Positions 1 to 11,408 of a stretch of 64,000 nucleotides of DNA are shown piece by piece; positions within the stretch are counted from its first letter, which is position 1, and every line of letters begins with the position of its first letter. Under the pieces are notes generated by a model. The model worked only from the letters and a program-made list of their open reading frames with translations, ran no database searches and was not told the DNA's origin. Origin of the DNA: Bradyrhizobium canariense (GTDB taxonomy: Bacteria > Pseudomonadota > Alphaproteobacteria > Rhizobiales > Xanthobacteraceae); the NCBI RefSeq assembly GCF_018130465.1, contig NZ_JAFCKJ010000021.1, forward strand, positions 12,501 through 76,500, given 5' to 3'. A program made the position numbers and the translations under genes.

Positions 1-549
1 AGCGCGAAGAAGTTCCTGGTGCGCAAGCCCGTCAACAACGCCATCATGCGCTCCGGCTTCGGCGGCCGCCGTCACCCGATCCTCGGTTATGTGAAGATGC
101 ATACCGGCGTCGACTGGGCCACCTCCTACGGCACGCCGATCTTCGCCTCCGGCAACGGCGTGATCGAGAAGGCCGGCCCCGAGGGCGGCTACGGCAAATA
201 CATCCGCATCAAGCATAACAACGGCTACGAGACCGCCTATGGCCACATGTCGGCCTTCGCCAAGGGCATGGAGCCCGGCAAAAAGGTGCGGCAGGGCCAG
301 GTGATCGGCTTCGTCGGTTCGACCGGCGCGTCGACCGGCCCGCACGTCCACTACGAAATCCTGGTCAATGGCCGCTTCGTCGATCCGCTGCGCGTAAAAT
401 TGCCGCGCGGCCGCTCGCTGGAAGGCCCGATGCTGGCCGGCTTCGAGAAGGAGCGCGACCGGCTCGACGGCATGATGAGCGGCCGCGCCGGCGCCATCGC
501 CCGGATGTCGGACGCAACCGGCGGCCCGTTGCAGGTCAGCAACCGGTAA
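1..549 (+). CDS. M23 family metallopeptidase, 3' end only
   Basis: The reading frame is open from base 1, so the gene begins upstream; 182 residues are visible. They hold a complete LytM/M23 zinc peptidase fold: HTGVD at visible residues 34-38 gives the first His and Asp ligands, and HVH at 115-117 gives the last His and its catalytic partner, with YGH at 80-82. Such enzymes cut peptide cross-links in peptidoglycan from the periplasmic side, and some act as inactive amidase activators, but here all zinc ligands are present. The 60 residues after the peptidase are Gly/Ala/Arg rich and of no recognised family. Any signal peptide, membrane anchor or coiled coil would lie outside the window. Confidence 0.93.
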   Translation, partial: SAKKFLVRKPVNNAIMRSGFGGRRHPILGYVKMHTGVDWATSYGTPIFASGNGVIEKAGPEGGYGKYIRIKHNNGYETAYGHMSAFAKGMEPGKKVRQGQVIGFVGSTGASTGPHVHYEILVNGRFVDPLRVKLPRGRSLEGPMLAGFEKERDRLDGMMSGRAGAIARMSDATGGPLQVSNR

Positions 550-705
550 AGCCAACGAACCGGCCGAGATCGGTCGGACATCTTCAACACGATCTGGATT
601 TGACGTTGTCGCGCGGAGCTCGCGTCGCGGCGTCACAACGTCAAGTTTCGTTTGCCAAAGCGGCATGAGGAGCGAATACTTTCCAAAAAAACGGGAGGTC
701 TCGCC

Positions 706-2325
706 ATGAAGAACAGGCTCGCCTGCGCAGCCTTCGTCGCTGCAATTGTCTCCGCCACCAGCGTTTCGGCCGAAAACTGGGAGGTCACCAGGCTCGTCCC
801 GGGCTCGGCGTTCCACGGCGTGCACGGGCTTGCGATCGACAAGGCCGGCCACCTGTTTGCCGGCAGCGTCGCGGGCGCGGCGCTCTACGAGGTCGACATC
901 GCCGGCGGTACCGCCAAGGTTGCAATCCCCGCTCCGATCGGAATGGCTGACGACATCGCGTTCGCGCCCGACGGCACCATGGCCTGGACCGGCTTCCTGG
1001 CCGGCGATCTCTATGCGCGCAAGGGCGACGGCCCGATCAAGAAGCTCGCCTCGGGGCTACCAGGCATCAACTCGCTCGCCTTCCGCAAGGACGGCAGGCT
1101 CTACGCCACCACCGTTTTCCTCGGCGACACGCTCTATGAGATCGACGTCGAGGGCGTCAAACCGCCGCGCCAGATCATGGAGAAGATGGGCGGCCTCAAC
1201 GGCTTCGAGTTCGGCCCCGACGACAAGCTCTACGGTCCGCTCTGGTTCAAGGGACAGGTCGCCAAGGTCGACGTCGACAAAGCCGAGCTGACCGTCGTTG
1301 CCGACGGCTTCAAGGTCCCGGCCGCGGTGAACTTCGATTCCAAGGGCAATCTCTGGGTGGTCGACACCGCGCTCGGCCAGCTCGTTCAGGTCGATCCCAA
1401 GTCGGGCACAAAGACCATGGTCGCGCAATTGAAGCCGTCGCTGGACAATCTCGCGATCGACGACAAGGACCGGATCTACGTCTCCAACATGGCCGACAAC
1501 GGCATCCAGGAGGTCGATCCGGCGACCGGCCAGGCGCGGCAGGTCATCATCGGCAAGCTCGCCCTGCCCGGCGGCATCGGCGTCACGTCGGAGAACGGCA
1601 AGGATACGATCCACGTCGCCGACGTGTTCGCCTATCGCACGGTGGACGGCGCGACCGGCGAGGTCACCGAGAAGGCGCGCATGCACGCCGCCGGCGTCAC
1701 GCTCGAATATCCGATGAGCGTGACGGCGAAGGGCAACGACGTGATTTTGTCGAGCTGGTTCACCGGCACGGTGCAGGTGATCGACGGCAAGACCGGCGCC
1801 ACGCGCGACATGCTGCACGGCTTCAAGGCGCCGCATGACGCGATCGTGCTCGCGGACGGCAGTATCCTGGTGGCCGAGCTCGGCACCAAGTCGCTGGTCC
1901 GCGTCAGCGGCGAGCACGGCAAGGATCGCACGCCGCTGATCGGTGGCCTCGAGGGCCCGGTCGGACTGGTCGCCGGATCGCGCGGCGAGGTCTATCTCAC
2001 CGAAGCCTTTTCCGGCGTGATCTCGATGATCGAGAGCGGCGGCGAAAAGACCGTGCTCGCCAAGGACCTGAAAATGCCCGAAGGCATCGCGCGTACCAGC
2101 GACGGCAAGCTGATCGTGGCGGAAGTCGGAGCCAAACGGTTGATCGAGATCGCGCCGGAGAGCGGCACGGTCACCGAGATCACGGCCAATCTCCCGATCG
2201 GCCTCGAGGGCGCGCCCGGAGGGCTGCCGACGCATATTCCGACGGGCGTTGCGGTCGGCACGAGCGGCGTGATCTACTTCAGCTCGGATGTCGAGAACGC
2301 GATCTACAAGGTGGTGAGGAAGTAA
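706..2325 (+). CDS. Periplasmic SMP-30/NHL-type beta-propeller protein
   Basis: The 539-residue protein opens with a typical Sec signal peptide ending in VSA before EN. The frame is open upstream to 652, but the ATG at 706 is preferred because it has a GGGAGG ribosome site (693-698) and starts the signal peptide. The mature protein is built of about ten repeats of roughly 45 residues with the pattern D-x-x-G-x-L/I-Y/W-V-x-D, typical of SMP-30/gluconolactonase and NHL propellers. Substrate and reaction cannot be read from the sequence; lactonase, sugar-sensing or scaffold roles are all possible. It stands alone between the M23 gene and a small secreted protein. Confidence 0.8.
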   Translation: MKNRLACAAFVAAIVSATSVSAENWEVTRLVPGSAFHGVHGLAIDKAGHLFAGSVAGAALYEVDIAGGTAKVAIPAPIGMADDIAFAPDGTMAWTGFLAGDLYARKGDGPIKKLASGLPGINSLAFRKDGRLYATTVFLGDTLYEIDVEGVKPPRQIMEKMGGLNGFEFGPDDKLYGPLWFKGQVAKVDVDKAELTVVADGFKVPAAVNFDSKGNLWVVDTALGQLVQVDPKSGTKTMVAQLKPSLDNLAIDDKDRIYVSNMADNGIQEVDPATGQARQVIIGKLALPGGIGVTSENGKDTIHVADVFAYRTVDGATGEVTEKARMHAAGVTLEYPMSVTAKGNDVILSSWFTGTVQVIDGKTGATRDMLHGFKAPHDAIVLADGSILVAELGTKSLVRVSGEHGKDRTPLIGGLEGPVGLVAGSRGEVYLTEAFSGVISMIESGGEKTVLAKDLKMPEGIARTSDGKLIVAEVGAKRLIEIAPESGTVTEITANLPIGLEGAPGGLPTHIPTGVAVGTSGVIYFSSDVENAIYKVVRK

Positions 2326-2467
2326 AACTCCACAGCGCTCGATGCCGCGCCGCCAGGATTCGGCCTCAAGCCCGCTCCGCATTTCAGCTCCAGCTGGCGC
2401 GGTCATTGACCCGCGCAGGTGTACGCATGTGTCAGCAGTGCTATAGTCCAGCCAGGAGGACAGTAAA

Positions 2468-2761
2468 TTGCGTGAAGCCTTGCTCGCCGCAGTTTGTTTG
2501 ACGGTTTTGCTGACGCCAGCGCACGCGAGCGAGGTCGACTGCAACGGCTATCGCTATGGCATGAGGGTCCGGGACGTGGTGACCCTCGACATCGACAACG
2601 CAAAGTCTCCGGCGTGCGAAATCCCCAACAAGGTAACCTGGGACATCAAGAAATGGTGCAACGACGATGACTTCTGCACGTTCCGCGCGCGCGTCGTGCG
2701 GCGGAACGGGAACAGGTATATCATCGACCGGATCGTCGGGCCGGTGAAGTGGGGGGATTAA
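2468..2761 (+). CDS. Small secreted Cys-containing protein, unknown function
   Basis: This 97-residue protein starts at a TTG seven bases after a full AGGAGGA ribosome site (2454-2460), which makes the rare start convincing. A signal peptide of about 20 residues ends at AHA before SEVDC. The mature part is about 77 residues with four Cys (two likely disulfides) and is polar and basic. No family was recognised. Its stop overlaps by four bases the stop of the convergent peptidoglycan hydrolase gene. Confidence 0.7.
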   Translation: MREALLAAVCLTVLLTPAHASEVDCNGYRYGMRVRDVVTLDIDNAKSPACEIPNKVTWDIKKWCNDDDFCTFRARVVRRNGNRYIIDRIVGPVKWGD

Positions 2762-4818
2762 TCCTTCGCGCTCGCCTGCCTGGACGCCTTCAGATGCTCC
2801 TCACCAAAGATACGCTCGATCGAGAAGTGCCCCGTATCGGGGTCGTTCCAGTTCTCGCCACCGCTCAATCCCCAACGCCGCTCCAGCTTCCTGAGCAGGT
2901 CACAGTGGCTATCTATCCATTGGCGCACATCGGCATCAACAACGTCGCGGCTATGTTGGGCCCAATCGATCGCAAATCCCCGGGGATGTTCTGAGGGATT
3001 GCCGCGGACTCCAAAGCCACCGAGGCCGCGGACGGGTGCCCCGAATTTGATAAGATCATTGAAGAATCCGAGGAACTGGGCCGCGATCGCTGTATTGATC
3101 GTTACCTTTTTGCCATTGCTGAGCGTGATCGTCTGGCGCTCGCTCGGTGGTGCCATTGGCGTGTGTGCCGGCACGTTGAACTTGCCGCCAACAGGACCGC
3201 TCCCTTCCGTATCGCCGTCCATATGCTCGGGAGGCTCGCCGTGATCCGATAGTCCGGCCAGCGCCGACACTGACGGTCCCAGCGTCAGTGGTATGGATTC
3301 CCCGCCCTGCAACCGCTTAAATGGCTTCCGGAACGGACCTTCGTGGAAGTAGCTTTCAGGATGCCTTGGATCTGCCGTGGGCAAATCTGCGCCCTGCGTG
3401 CCCTTGGCGTACTGCTGGGTGGATGTTGGTGGAGAAGCGTTGCCGGTCGCAATGAAGTGGAGCAAGGCTTCCGACCTGTTCGAACCCGCGACAAGTTCTG
3501 GCAGAAAGTTCTTCTTGAAGTCCTCGAACTCTGCGGCGGTCACCGGACGCGAATAGGTCCCGTTCGAGCCGCCCTGGTAATAGCCGCGACCCCTGTCTTC
3601 CGACGTCGACAGCAAGACGTGAGCCAGGGATTGATCACGCGCCATGGCGCGATTGAAGGCCGTTTCGAGTTGAACGAGCTTGGTGTCGTGCGGGGCGCTC
3701 CAGCCTACCTCGCCTTTCACCATGTCTGCCAATTTCTTGACGATGGCCGGCTTTTTGAGCTCATCAAGGAACTGCGTGCGATCGATGCCGTTGCTTACGC
3801 CGGTGAGGACGCTCGTCACATGGCCAGGACCGCCAGCACCTTCATCAACCGAGATCGGGTCGGTCGGCTTTGCGGGAATGCCGTCGCCAAATACATCAGA
3901 GTCGGCCTCGCCAGCCAATCTACGGACTTCGTCAAAACCCGCGCCCATCTTGGTCAAGCAGTTCGCCAGGACTTGCTGGATGGTGGCTGATCCGTTCGGA
4001 CCAAAAATGCTCACGTTGCGCGCGAAGAACGCAGCACGTACGGCCGCGTCCGGATAAACCGCCGTGAAGACGGTCGCGGCCGACTGCGTCTTGTCGGTTT
4101 CCGCAGCCTGGAGCACCATCGCCGCCGCAACCGATCCGAAACCTTTGGTGCCGGCACAGAGATGCGCGAGGAAAAGATCGACGGCGCTTACTCCGCGATC
4201 CGTGATTGTAGCTGTGAGCAGATCTGCCGACTTCGCAGCAACAATCGCCGCCATGATGCATTGAACATCGGGAAACTCGATTTGGTCAGGCAGAATGCCT
4301 TCTCCTTCAGGCGTAGCTATCAGGCTCTGCCATGCGTCTTTCGTGAAGCGATACACTCCAAACGCTGGAGCGCCGGGCGGATCGCTGGTCTTGACGTCGG
4401 TCTCGCTCCATTGATCACCGCTCAACACGAAAGCCAGGGCGTAAAGATAGGCCGGGTTTGTCCCGTTCAAAGCGGCCTGCAAATAGCAGGTCGTCGCAAA
4501 GTCCTCCCTGTCGACTTGCGCAGGGAACGGGCTGAAGGAAACCACCACTGGAACGTCGGCGGCTTCGGGGACGAGAAAAGTGTCGTCGACAAAGCCTTTT
4601 CGCTGGTCGAGATCTGCCCCGCTCGTTGCCTCGACGAAGACCCAATGGATCAGATTGTCACCGACCTGCTCCGTAACCGAGTCCTTTGCGCCGGTCTTGA
4701 CCTTCTCTCCGCCAAAGACCCGCAGCGGAACGCCGTCCAGCACGACCTGGTCGGAAGCGTCTCGCGGCTCCTTGAGGAGAGGCTGACTCGCTTTAACCTT
4801 CATGACCGTCTCGGGCAT
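2758..4818 (-). CDS. Multi-domain peptidoglycan hydrolase-like protein with C-terminal M15-type peptidase, no signal peptide
   Basis: The 686-residue protein starts at an ATG behind AGGAAA. Residues 5-85 look like a bacterial SH3 fold. Residues 115-300 resemble a lytic transglycosylase-like helical domain (FGVYRFT at 154-160 is like the FGPFQFT motif of that fold). Residues 340-440 weakly resemble SleB-type cell-wall hydrolases (GE at 369-370, NRA at 389-391). Residues 565-675 are an M15-type peptidase: S609, H611, G614, A616, D618, then D661 and H664 in DTGHF, matching the zinc ligands and acid of M15C/VanY enzymes. There is no signal peptide or membrane segment, so its route to the wall is unclear. 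It lies 20 bases after a lipoprotein gene and is surely in the same operon. The M15 call is firm; the other domains are tentative. Confidence 0.7.
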   Translation of the reverse strand: MPETVMKVKASQPLLKEPRDASDQVVLDGVPLRVFGGEKVKTGAKDSVTEQVGDNLIHWVFVEATSGADLDQRKGFVDDTFLVPEAADVPVVVSFSPFPAQVDREDFATTCYLQAALNGTNPAYLYALAFVLSGDQWSETDVKTSDPPGAPAFGVYRFTKDAWQSLIATPEGEGILPDQIEFPDVQCIMAAIVAAKSADLLTATITDRGVSAVDLFLAHLCAGTKGFGSVAAAMVLQAAETDKTQSAATVFTAVYPDAAVRAAFFARNVSIFGPNGSATIQQVLANCLTKMGAGFDEVRRLAGEADSDVFGDGIPAKPTDPISVDEGAGGPGHVTSVLTGVSNGIDRTQFLDELKKPAIVKKLADMVKGEVGWSAPHDTKLVQLETAFNRAMARDQSLAHVLLSTSEDRGRGYYQGGSNGTYSRPVTAAEFEDFKKNFLPELVAGSNRSEALLHFIATGNASPPTSTQQYAKGTQGADLPTADPRHPESYFHEGPFRKPFKRLQGGESIPLTLGPSVSALAGLSDHGEPPEHMDGDTEGSGPVGGKFNVPAHTPMAPPSERQTITLSNGKKVTINTAIAAQFLGFFNDLIKFGAPVRGLGGFGVRGNPSEHPRGFAIDWAQHSRDVVDADVRQWIDSHCDLLRKLERRWGLSGGENWNDPDTGHFSIERIFGEEHLKASRQASAKD

Positions 4819-4838
4819 GTGCGTTTCCTGTGGTTAGA

Positions 4839-6182
4839 TTAGGGACACCTTGTGCGCGAAATGGCGTTGTAGGACTTGTCGTTCAGGTTATCGGTATCGG
4901 CATCAGTCAGCGCGAAGCGCTTCTCCTGTTTCACCTTGGCTTTTGCGACCGTGATTGCATCGCGCGTCGTTTGGTCGAATTTGCCGGAGAAGTGGTCTTT
5001 CAGCCTCGGGTCGCACACCGCAAGGATTTGTTGGAGCGACACCACTGCGGCTTCATTCGCGAAAGTAAATTTCTCGAATGCCGTGCGGTATCCGCGATCT
5101 ACGCCGGACATATCGACGTTGCACACCCGCGCGTTGCGAAAAGCCTGAACTTCGGCCGGGCTCATGATCTGATTTGTGATATTGGCGAATGGCCGCGCGC
5201 CGGGGCCACTTTGGTTGGCTCCTATTTTCGCTTGCTCGATCGCGTCTCTTGTCGCCGGGTCATCGAAGCTTGTCGATCGCGCAACGCACAAGTTCGACTG
5301 GATTCCCTGTCCAATGGAGATGGGCACATTTTGCTCGGCTTTGGTTTTGCCGTCCATATTCTCTTCAGCCCGGGGCAGCGGTGGATTTTTTGGACCGGCT
5401 CCCGGCAGTGCGCCACCCGGCGTCGTCGGAATCGAATTGAGCAAGGCACCCTTCACCAGCGATCTGCGAATCTGTTCCGCGTTGCCCTTGTCGGGAGACG
5501 GGTTGCCGCTGACGCTGTCGCGAGTCCTCTGGTTGACGAGATCTTCGATGTAGAATGGCGTACAAATCAGCATGTATTCCCGGAGCACGTGTACGGCATC
5601 CGGCTGATATGCAATCCGCACGTTCAACGTCTCGCGGTACTGCAAGCGCTTCTCACGCACCAGAAGCGAGACAGTCGATTTCTCGATCTCGAACAGCAGT
5701 CGCGAGTAGTAGTTTGTGAAGGAATTGCTCGCTAGGCCGAAGGCGAGACCTGCTATGGCGATCGGCGCAGCGCCAACGCCCGTCGTATACAACAGCGCTT
5801 CGGTAAAAGTTCTCGTGTCGTGGATCTGGCTCAGGATCGCGCTGCGGTCACGACGCCGGCTGGCTAGCCATGCGAGATAGCTGTCGCAGCGACGATCGAT
5901 ATCGTTGAAACCGGCACTCACGAGAGCCGCCCATTGGGCGCTTCCATACCGGCTAACGTCGCAGGAGACGATGGCATCAGAGGCCGGATCGACGATCTTG
6001 ACCCCTCCGGCCTGCACACACAGATACGAGAGATAGATCTCGAGCCGGCGAGTCGATTCAGCCATGTCCTCGGCCGGCAACTCGGTGCCGATGCCTTCCT
6101 GAATCATCTTCTCTTCGAAAGAGCTGCAGCCGCTCACCAGCAGCGCCAACGCAACAAAGCCCGCAACGATACCCGCACGCAT
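4839..6182 (-). CDS. Large lipoprotein with two peptidoglycan-binding-like motifs
   Basis: The chosen ATG at 6182 has GGAG upstream and starts a 447-residue protein with a clear lipobox (LVSGC, lipidated Cys 19); the frame is open upstream but that part is not signal-like. A second hydrophobic Gly/Ala-rich stretch lies near residues 130-155. Two similar segments in the C-terminal half, each with FD, then TRDAI, then AK, resemble the core of peptidoglycan-binding domain 1 (FG-x-x-TR-x-A). A Pro/Gly-rich linker precedes them. The lipid anchor and these motifs suggest a periplasmic protein tethered to a membrane and touching the wall. It is transcribed just ahead of the peptidoglycan hydrolase, so it may be a partner, localiser or immunity factor. 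No named family was recognised. Confidence 0.6.
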   Translation of the reverse strand: MRAGIVAGFVALALLVSGCSSFEEKMIQEGIGTELPAEDMAESTRRLEIYLSYLCVQAGGVKIVDPASDAIVSCDVSRYGSAQWAALVSAGFNDIDRRCDSYLAWLASRRRDRSAILSQIHDTRTFTEALLYTTGVGAAPIAIAGLAFGLASNSFTNYYSRLLFEIEKSTVSLLVREKRLQYRETLNVRIAYQPDAVHVLREYMLICTPFYIEDLVNQRTRDSVSGNPSPDKGNAEQIRRSLVKGALLNSIPTTPGGALPGAGPKNPPLPRAEENMDGKTKAEQNVPISIGQGIQSNLCVARSTSFDDPATRDAIEQAKIGANQSGPGARPFANITNQIMSPAEVQAFRNARVCNVDMSGVDRGYRTAFEKFTFANEAAVVSLQQILAVCDPRLKDHFSGKFDQTTRDAITVAKAKVKQEKRFALTDADTDNLNDKSYNAISRTRCP

Positions 6183-6222
6183 CGCACGCTCCACAATATT
6201 TTTCAGACTGTGGCGAGCGACC

Positions 6223-6314
6223 CTGTCGCTACGAGCGACAGCCTCACGCGAACAACATTTCCGGCAAATACCGTGTGTCGCCACAATCCCTTAAATCGTG
6301 AAGGATTGTGGCGA
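6223..6314. promoter_or_regulatory. Two perfect inverted repeats in the leader of the lipoprotein-hydrolase operon
   Basis: In the 378-base gap 6183-6560, TCGCCACAATCC (6278-6289) and GGATTGTGGCGA (6303-6314) form a perfect 12-base inverted repeat around a 13-base spacer. Closer to the gene, CTGTCGCT (6223-6230) and AGCGACAG (6234-6241) form an eight-base stem with a three-base loop. They lie about 100 and 40 bases before the lipoprotein start. They could be operator sites or leader hairpins. Between 6315 and 6500 I see nothing else. Confidence 0.5.
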
Positions 6315-6501
6315 GCCTCTATGGAATTGTTCAAGAAGATTCATGCACGCTCTGAGAGAAAGCGCGGAGCGTGTCCCATTTATAACACACGGCCCCTGCG
6401 TGCGCCGCAACGACGCAGCCAATGGTTGTGATGCCTGTCACGCACATGCCGCACCACTTGATTGCTCGTCGCCCGAAAGAAGATCGCCTGCACTGCAGGT
6501 A

Positions 6502-6533
6502 CAAAAAAACCTCCCCGCATCGCGGGGAGGTTT
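6502..6533 (-). terminator. Rho-independent terminator of clpB
   Basis: AACCTCCCCGC (6508-6518) pairs with GCGGGGAGGTT (6522-6532) around a three-base loop. On the minus strand the stem is followed by a run of U (A tract 6503-6509 on the plus strand). It lies just past the clpB stop. Confidence 0.9.
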
Positions 6534-6560
6534 GGTCAGATTCGGTGCCTTTCCTTACGC

Positions 6561-9200
<2,640 letters not shown>

Positions 9201-9439
9201 GTTTTTCTGTCCCTCGGCCTGCCCCTGGAGCCCTCTAAGGCACTCCAACGGCATCTTCATTGGGTTTCCGCTGGCCGCGTTGACATTCCTCAACCGACAG
9301 CGGTCGTTATCAGCCGGCGCTGGCGCCGGCCTGACCCAGATGTGGGAAGCCTGCCTTCGGACCGGAAGAGGCGAGTTCACAATTTCGTGCGCGGATCCGC
9401 CCGCTTGGCGCCGGTGGGCCGAATCCCCTAAGTAGCGGC

Positions 9440-10243
9440 ATGACACCCAGCGCAATGACTGCCGGCCAGACTGCCGAGATCACCGGCCTCTACCGTTATC
9501 CGATCAAGGGCCTGACGCCGGAGCCCCTGCCCCGCATCTCCCTGCGGATCGGCCAGACCCTGCCCGCCGACCGCCGCTACGCCATCGAGAACGGCCCGAG
9601 CGGCTTCGACCCTGATGCGCCCCAGTGGAAGCCGAAAATCCAGTTCCTGATGCTGGCGCGGAATGAGCGGCTGGCTTCCCTCGACAGCCGTTTCGAGGAC
9701 GCGACCAACCGCCTGACCATCCGCAAGGACGGCCAAATCGTCGCCAGCGGCGATCTCGAGACCGCGGCCGGGCGCGCCGCCATCGAGGGCTATTTCAGCG
9801 AGAACTTTCAGCCGGAGCTGAAGGGCCCGCCCAAGGTCCTGTCCGGCCGTGACCACAGCTTTTCCGACGTCGCCCGCAAGGTCGTGTCCATCATCAATCT
9901 CGACAGCGTCCGCGCGCTCGAGACCATGCTCGGCGGCGCCGCCGTCCACCCGCTGCGCTTCCGCGCCAATCTCTACGTGAAGGGCTGGCCGGCTTGGTCC
10001 GAGCTCGACCTCGTCGGCCAGACGCTCGCGATCGGACAGGCCCGGCTGCAAGTGGTCAAGCGCATCAAGCGCTGCCCGGCCACCAATGTCGATCCTGATA
10101 CCGCCAGGCGCGATCTCGAGATCCCGGCCGCGCTCTCAAGCAATCTCGGCCACATGGATTGCGGCATCTATGCCGAGGTGATCGCCGACGGCGACATCGG
10201 CGTCGGCGACGCGATCGCGGTGGAAGAGCCGAGATTGGTGTGA
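9440..10243 (+). CDS. MOSC domain protein
   Basis: The 267-residue protein has an N-terminal MOSC beta-barrel domain (about 12-110; LYRYPIKGL is typical) and a C-terminal MOSC domain (about 120-265) with the conserved Cys in RCPATNVDPDT. MOSC proteins are sulfur-carrier or molybdenum-cofactor-linked proteins such as YiiM and the mARC-type amidoxime reductases. It is cytosolic, with no signal or membrane part. It is divergent from clpB and alone in its unit. An internal Met at residue 6 is an alternative start. The exact substrate is unknown. Confidence 0.88.
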   Translation: MTPSAMTAGQTAEITGLYRYPIKGLTPEPLPRISLRIGQTLPADRRYAIENGPSGFDPDAPQWKPKIQFLMLARNERLASLDSRFEDATNRLTIRKDGQIVASGDLETAAGRAAIEGYFSENFQPELKGPPKVLSGRDHSFSDVARKVVSIINLDSVRALETMLGGAAVHPLRFRANLYVKGWPAWSELDLVGQTLAIGQARLQVVKRIKRCPATNVDPDTARRDLEIPAALSSNLGHMDCGIYAEVIADGDIGVGDAIAVEEPRLV

Positions 10244-10268
10244 CGCGGCGCCTGCTCCACGTACTCCG

Positions 10269-10351
10269 TCATGGCGAGGAGCGAAGCGACGAAGCAATCC
10301 AGAGTGCATCCGCGGAGGGATTATGGATGGCTTCGCTTCGCTCGCAATGAC
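10269..10351. repeat. Intergenic REP-like palindrome, family A
   Basis: An imperfect inverted repeat of about 30-base arms: GTCATGGCGAGG with GAAGCAATCC on the left, and its reverse complement ending CTCGCAATGAC on the right. The same element recurs near 12297 and 48336. It lies between the convergent MOSC and CHAP-amidase genes. Confidence 0.85.
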
Positions 10352-10356
10352 AAGCG

Positions 10357-11208
10357 TCAATTCGGCATCACGTAGGCATAGATCCGGCCGCGCGAGATCG
10401 GGGCTTCGCGGACGCGGTTGCCGTTGTTGCCGGAGATCATGATCGGATTACCCTGCGCATCGATGCCGGTGATGATGCCGACATGGCCGCCCCGACCACC
10501 GCGCGACATCACTGCGATGGCGCCGACCTGCGGACCGGAGACGCGCGTGCCGTAATGCGCGAACGAATTCGCCATATCGGAGCCGGTGCCATGGTGACCG
10601 GTCTTCTCAAGCACCATGTTCATGAACCGCGCGCACCACAGGCTGCCGCGGCCGGTCGGATTGCCGCCGACATAGCGGCGCGCCTCGGACACGAGGCCGG
10701 ATCCACCGCCAAAGCCCCCACCGCTCATCGCGTTATTGGCCATGCCGCCAACATTCGCGTTGGTGGCCATCTCACTGCCACGCCTCGAGGCGTTTCGATC
10801 GTTATCACGCAGGGCCATCCGACGGCTAACGCGCGGGGTCGTTCCACCGCTGCCGCTCGTGACCATTCCACCGCTGCCGCTCATGGTCATTCCACCGCTG
10901 CCGCTCATGCTCATTCCACCGCTGCCGCTCATGGCGACGCCGCCGCTATTGGCGTTCGGGTCATAGCTGGCGAAGGTGTTGCCGAACCCGCTCGCCTGCA
11001 ATTGCGCCGCGCCGCGCTCGAAGCGCGAGCTGCGTGCGTGATACCGGAAATGATGATGTCTGCTGGCGTGATGCGCGTAAGCGTGCCGCTCTGCGCTATG
11101 ACGATGAGGTCGTGCTGACGCCGGCGAGGTGAACGCGGCGACCGCCGCGAAGAAAACAGCCAGCGCGACGACACAGCGCGACAGGCGAGACGCAAACAAC
11201 TCGAACAT
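10357..11208 (-). CDS. Secreted CHAP/TIGR02594-type amidase with Gly-Ser-Met repeat
   Basis: This 283-residue protein starts with a Sec signal peptide ending ASA, behind AAGGA. A His-rich stretch follows (about 33-60). Four copies of an eight-residue unit (core MSGSGG, about 91-122) and a Gly-rich linker then lead to the catalytic domain (about 170-283). That domain has the Cys of SLWCARF and the His of GGHVGII, the Cys-His pair of NlpC/P60-CHAP peptidoglycan amidases in the TIGR02594 family. It probably acts on the cell wall outside the inner membrane. The gene is monocistronic and divergent from the alpha/beta hydrolase. Confidence 0.82.
   Translation of the reverse strand: MFELFASRLSRCVVALAVFFAAVAAFTSPASARPHRHSAERHAYAHHASRHHHFRYHARSSRFERGAAQLQASGFGNTFASYDPNANSGGVAMSGSGGMSMSGSGGMTMSGSGGMVTSGSGGTTPRVSRRMALRDNDRNASRRGSEMATNANVGGMANNAMSGGGFGGGSGLVSEARRYVGGNPTGRGSLWCARFMNMVLEKTGHHGTGSDMANSFAHYGTRVSGPQVGAIAVMSRGGRGGHVGIITGIDAQGNPIMISGNNGNRVREAPISRGRIYAYVMPN
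10841..10936. repeat. Four 24-base tandem repeats inside the CHAP-amidase gene
   Basis: Four near-identical 24-base units with the core TTCCACCGCTGCCGCT at 10841, 10865, 10889 and 10913 encode four eight-residue units. Differences are confined to a few bases, so copy number could change without a frameshift. Confidence 0.9.
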
Positions 11209-11408
11209 TCTTCATCCTTCGTTGACACCCCCACTTCCCCGTCGGCCCGTGCGGTGGCCGACATCCGCGGGCTGTATCAGTATCTTGATGTGGCGAGAAA
11301 AAGACGCGGCTGCGGAGATTTTGGACGATGATTAACAAGTGTTAGGATCGCATGCGCTGACCGCAGAACGGCATTCCAATGCCGCAGCCACCTCAAGGAG
11401 AAAACCGG

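Noticed and set aside
1057-2544. A 495-residue minus-strand frame opposite the beta-propeller gene
   Set aside because: It is an antisense shadow; the plus strand has a signal peptide, ribosome site and repeats.
9201-9439. A heat-shock (RpoH) promoter or CIRCE for clpB
   Set aside because: GGTTGAG is present on the minus strand, but no -10 partner at the right spacing and no CIRCE palindrome were found.
10841-10936. Regular repeats as a possible CRISPR array
   Set aside because: The units are directly adjacent, with no spacers, and lie in frame within a coding gene.
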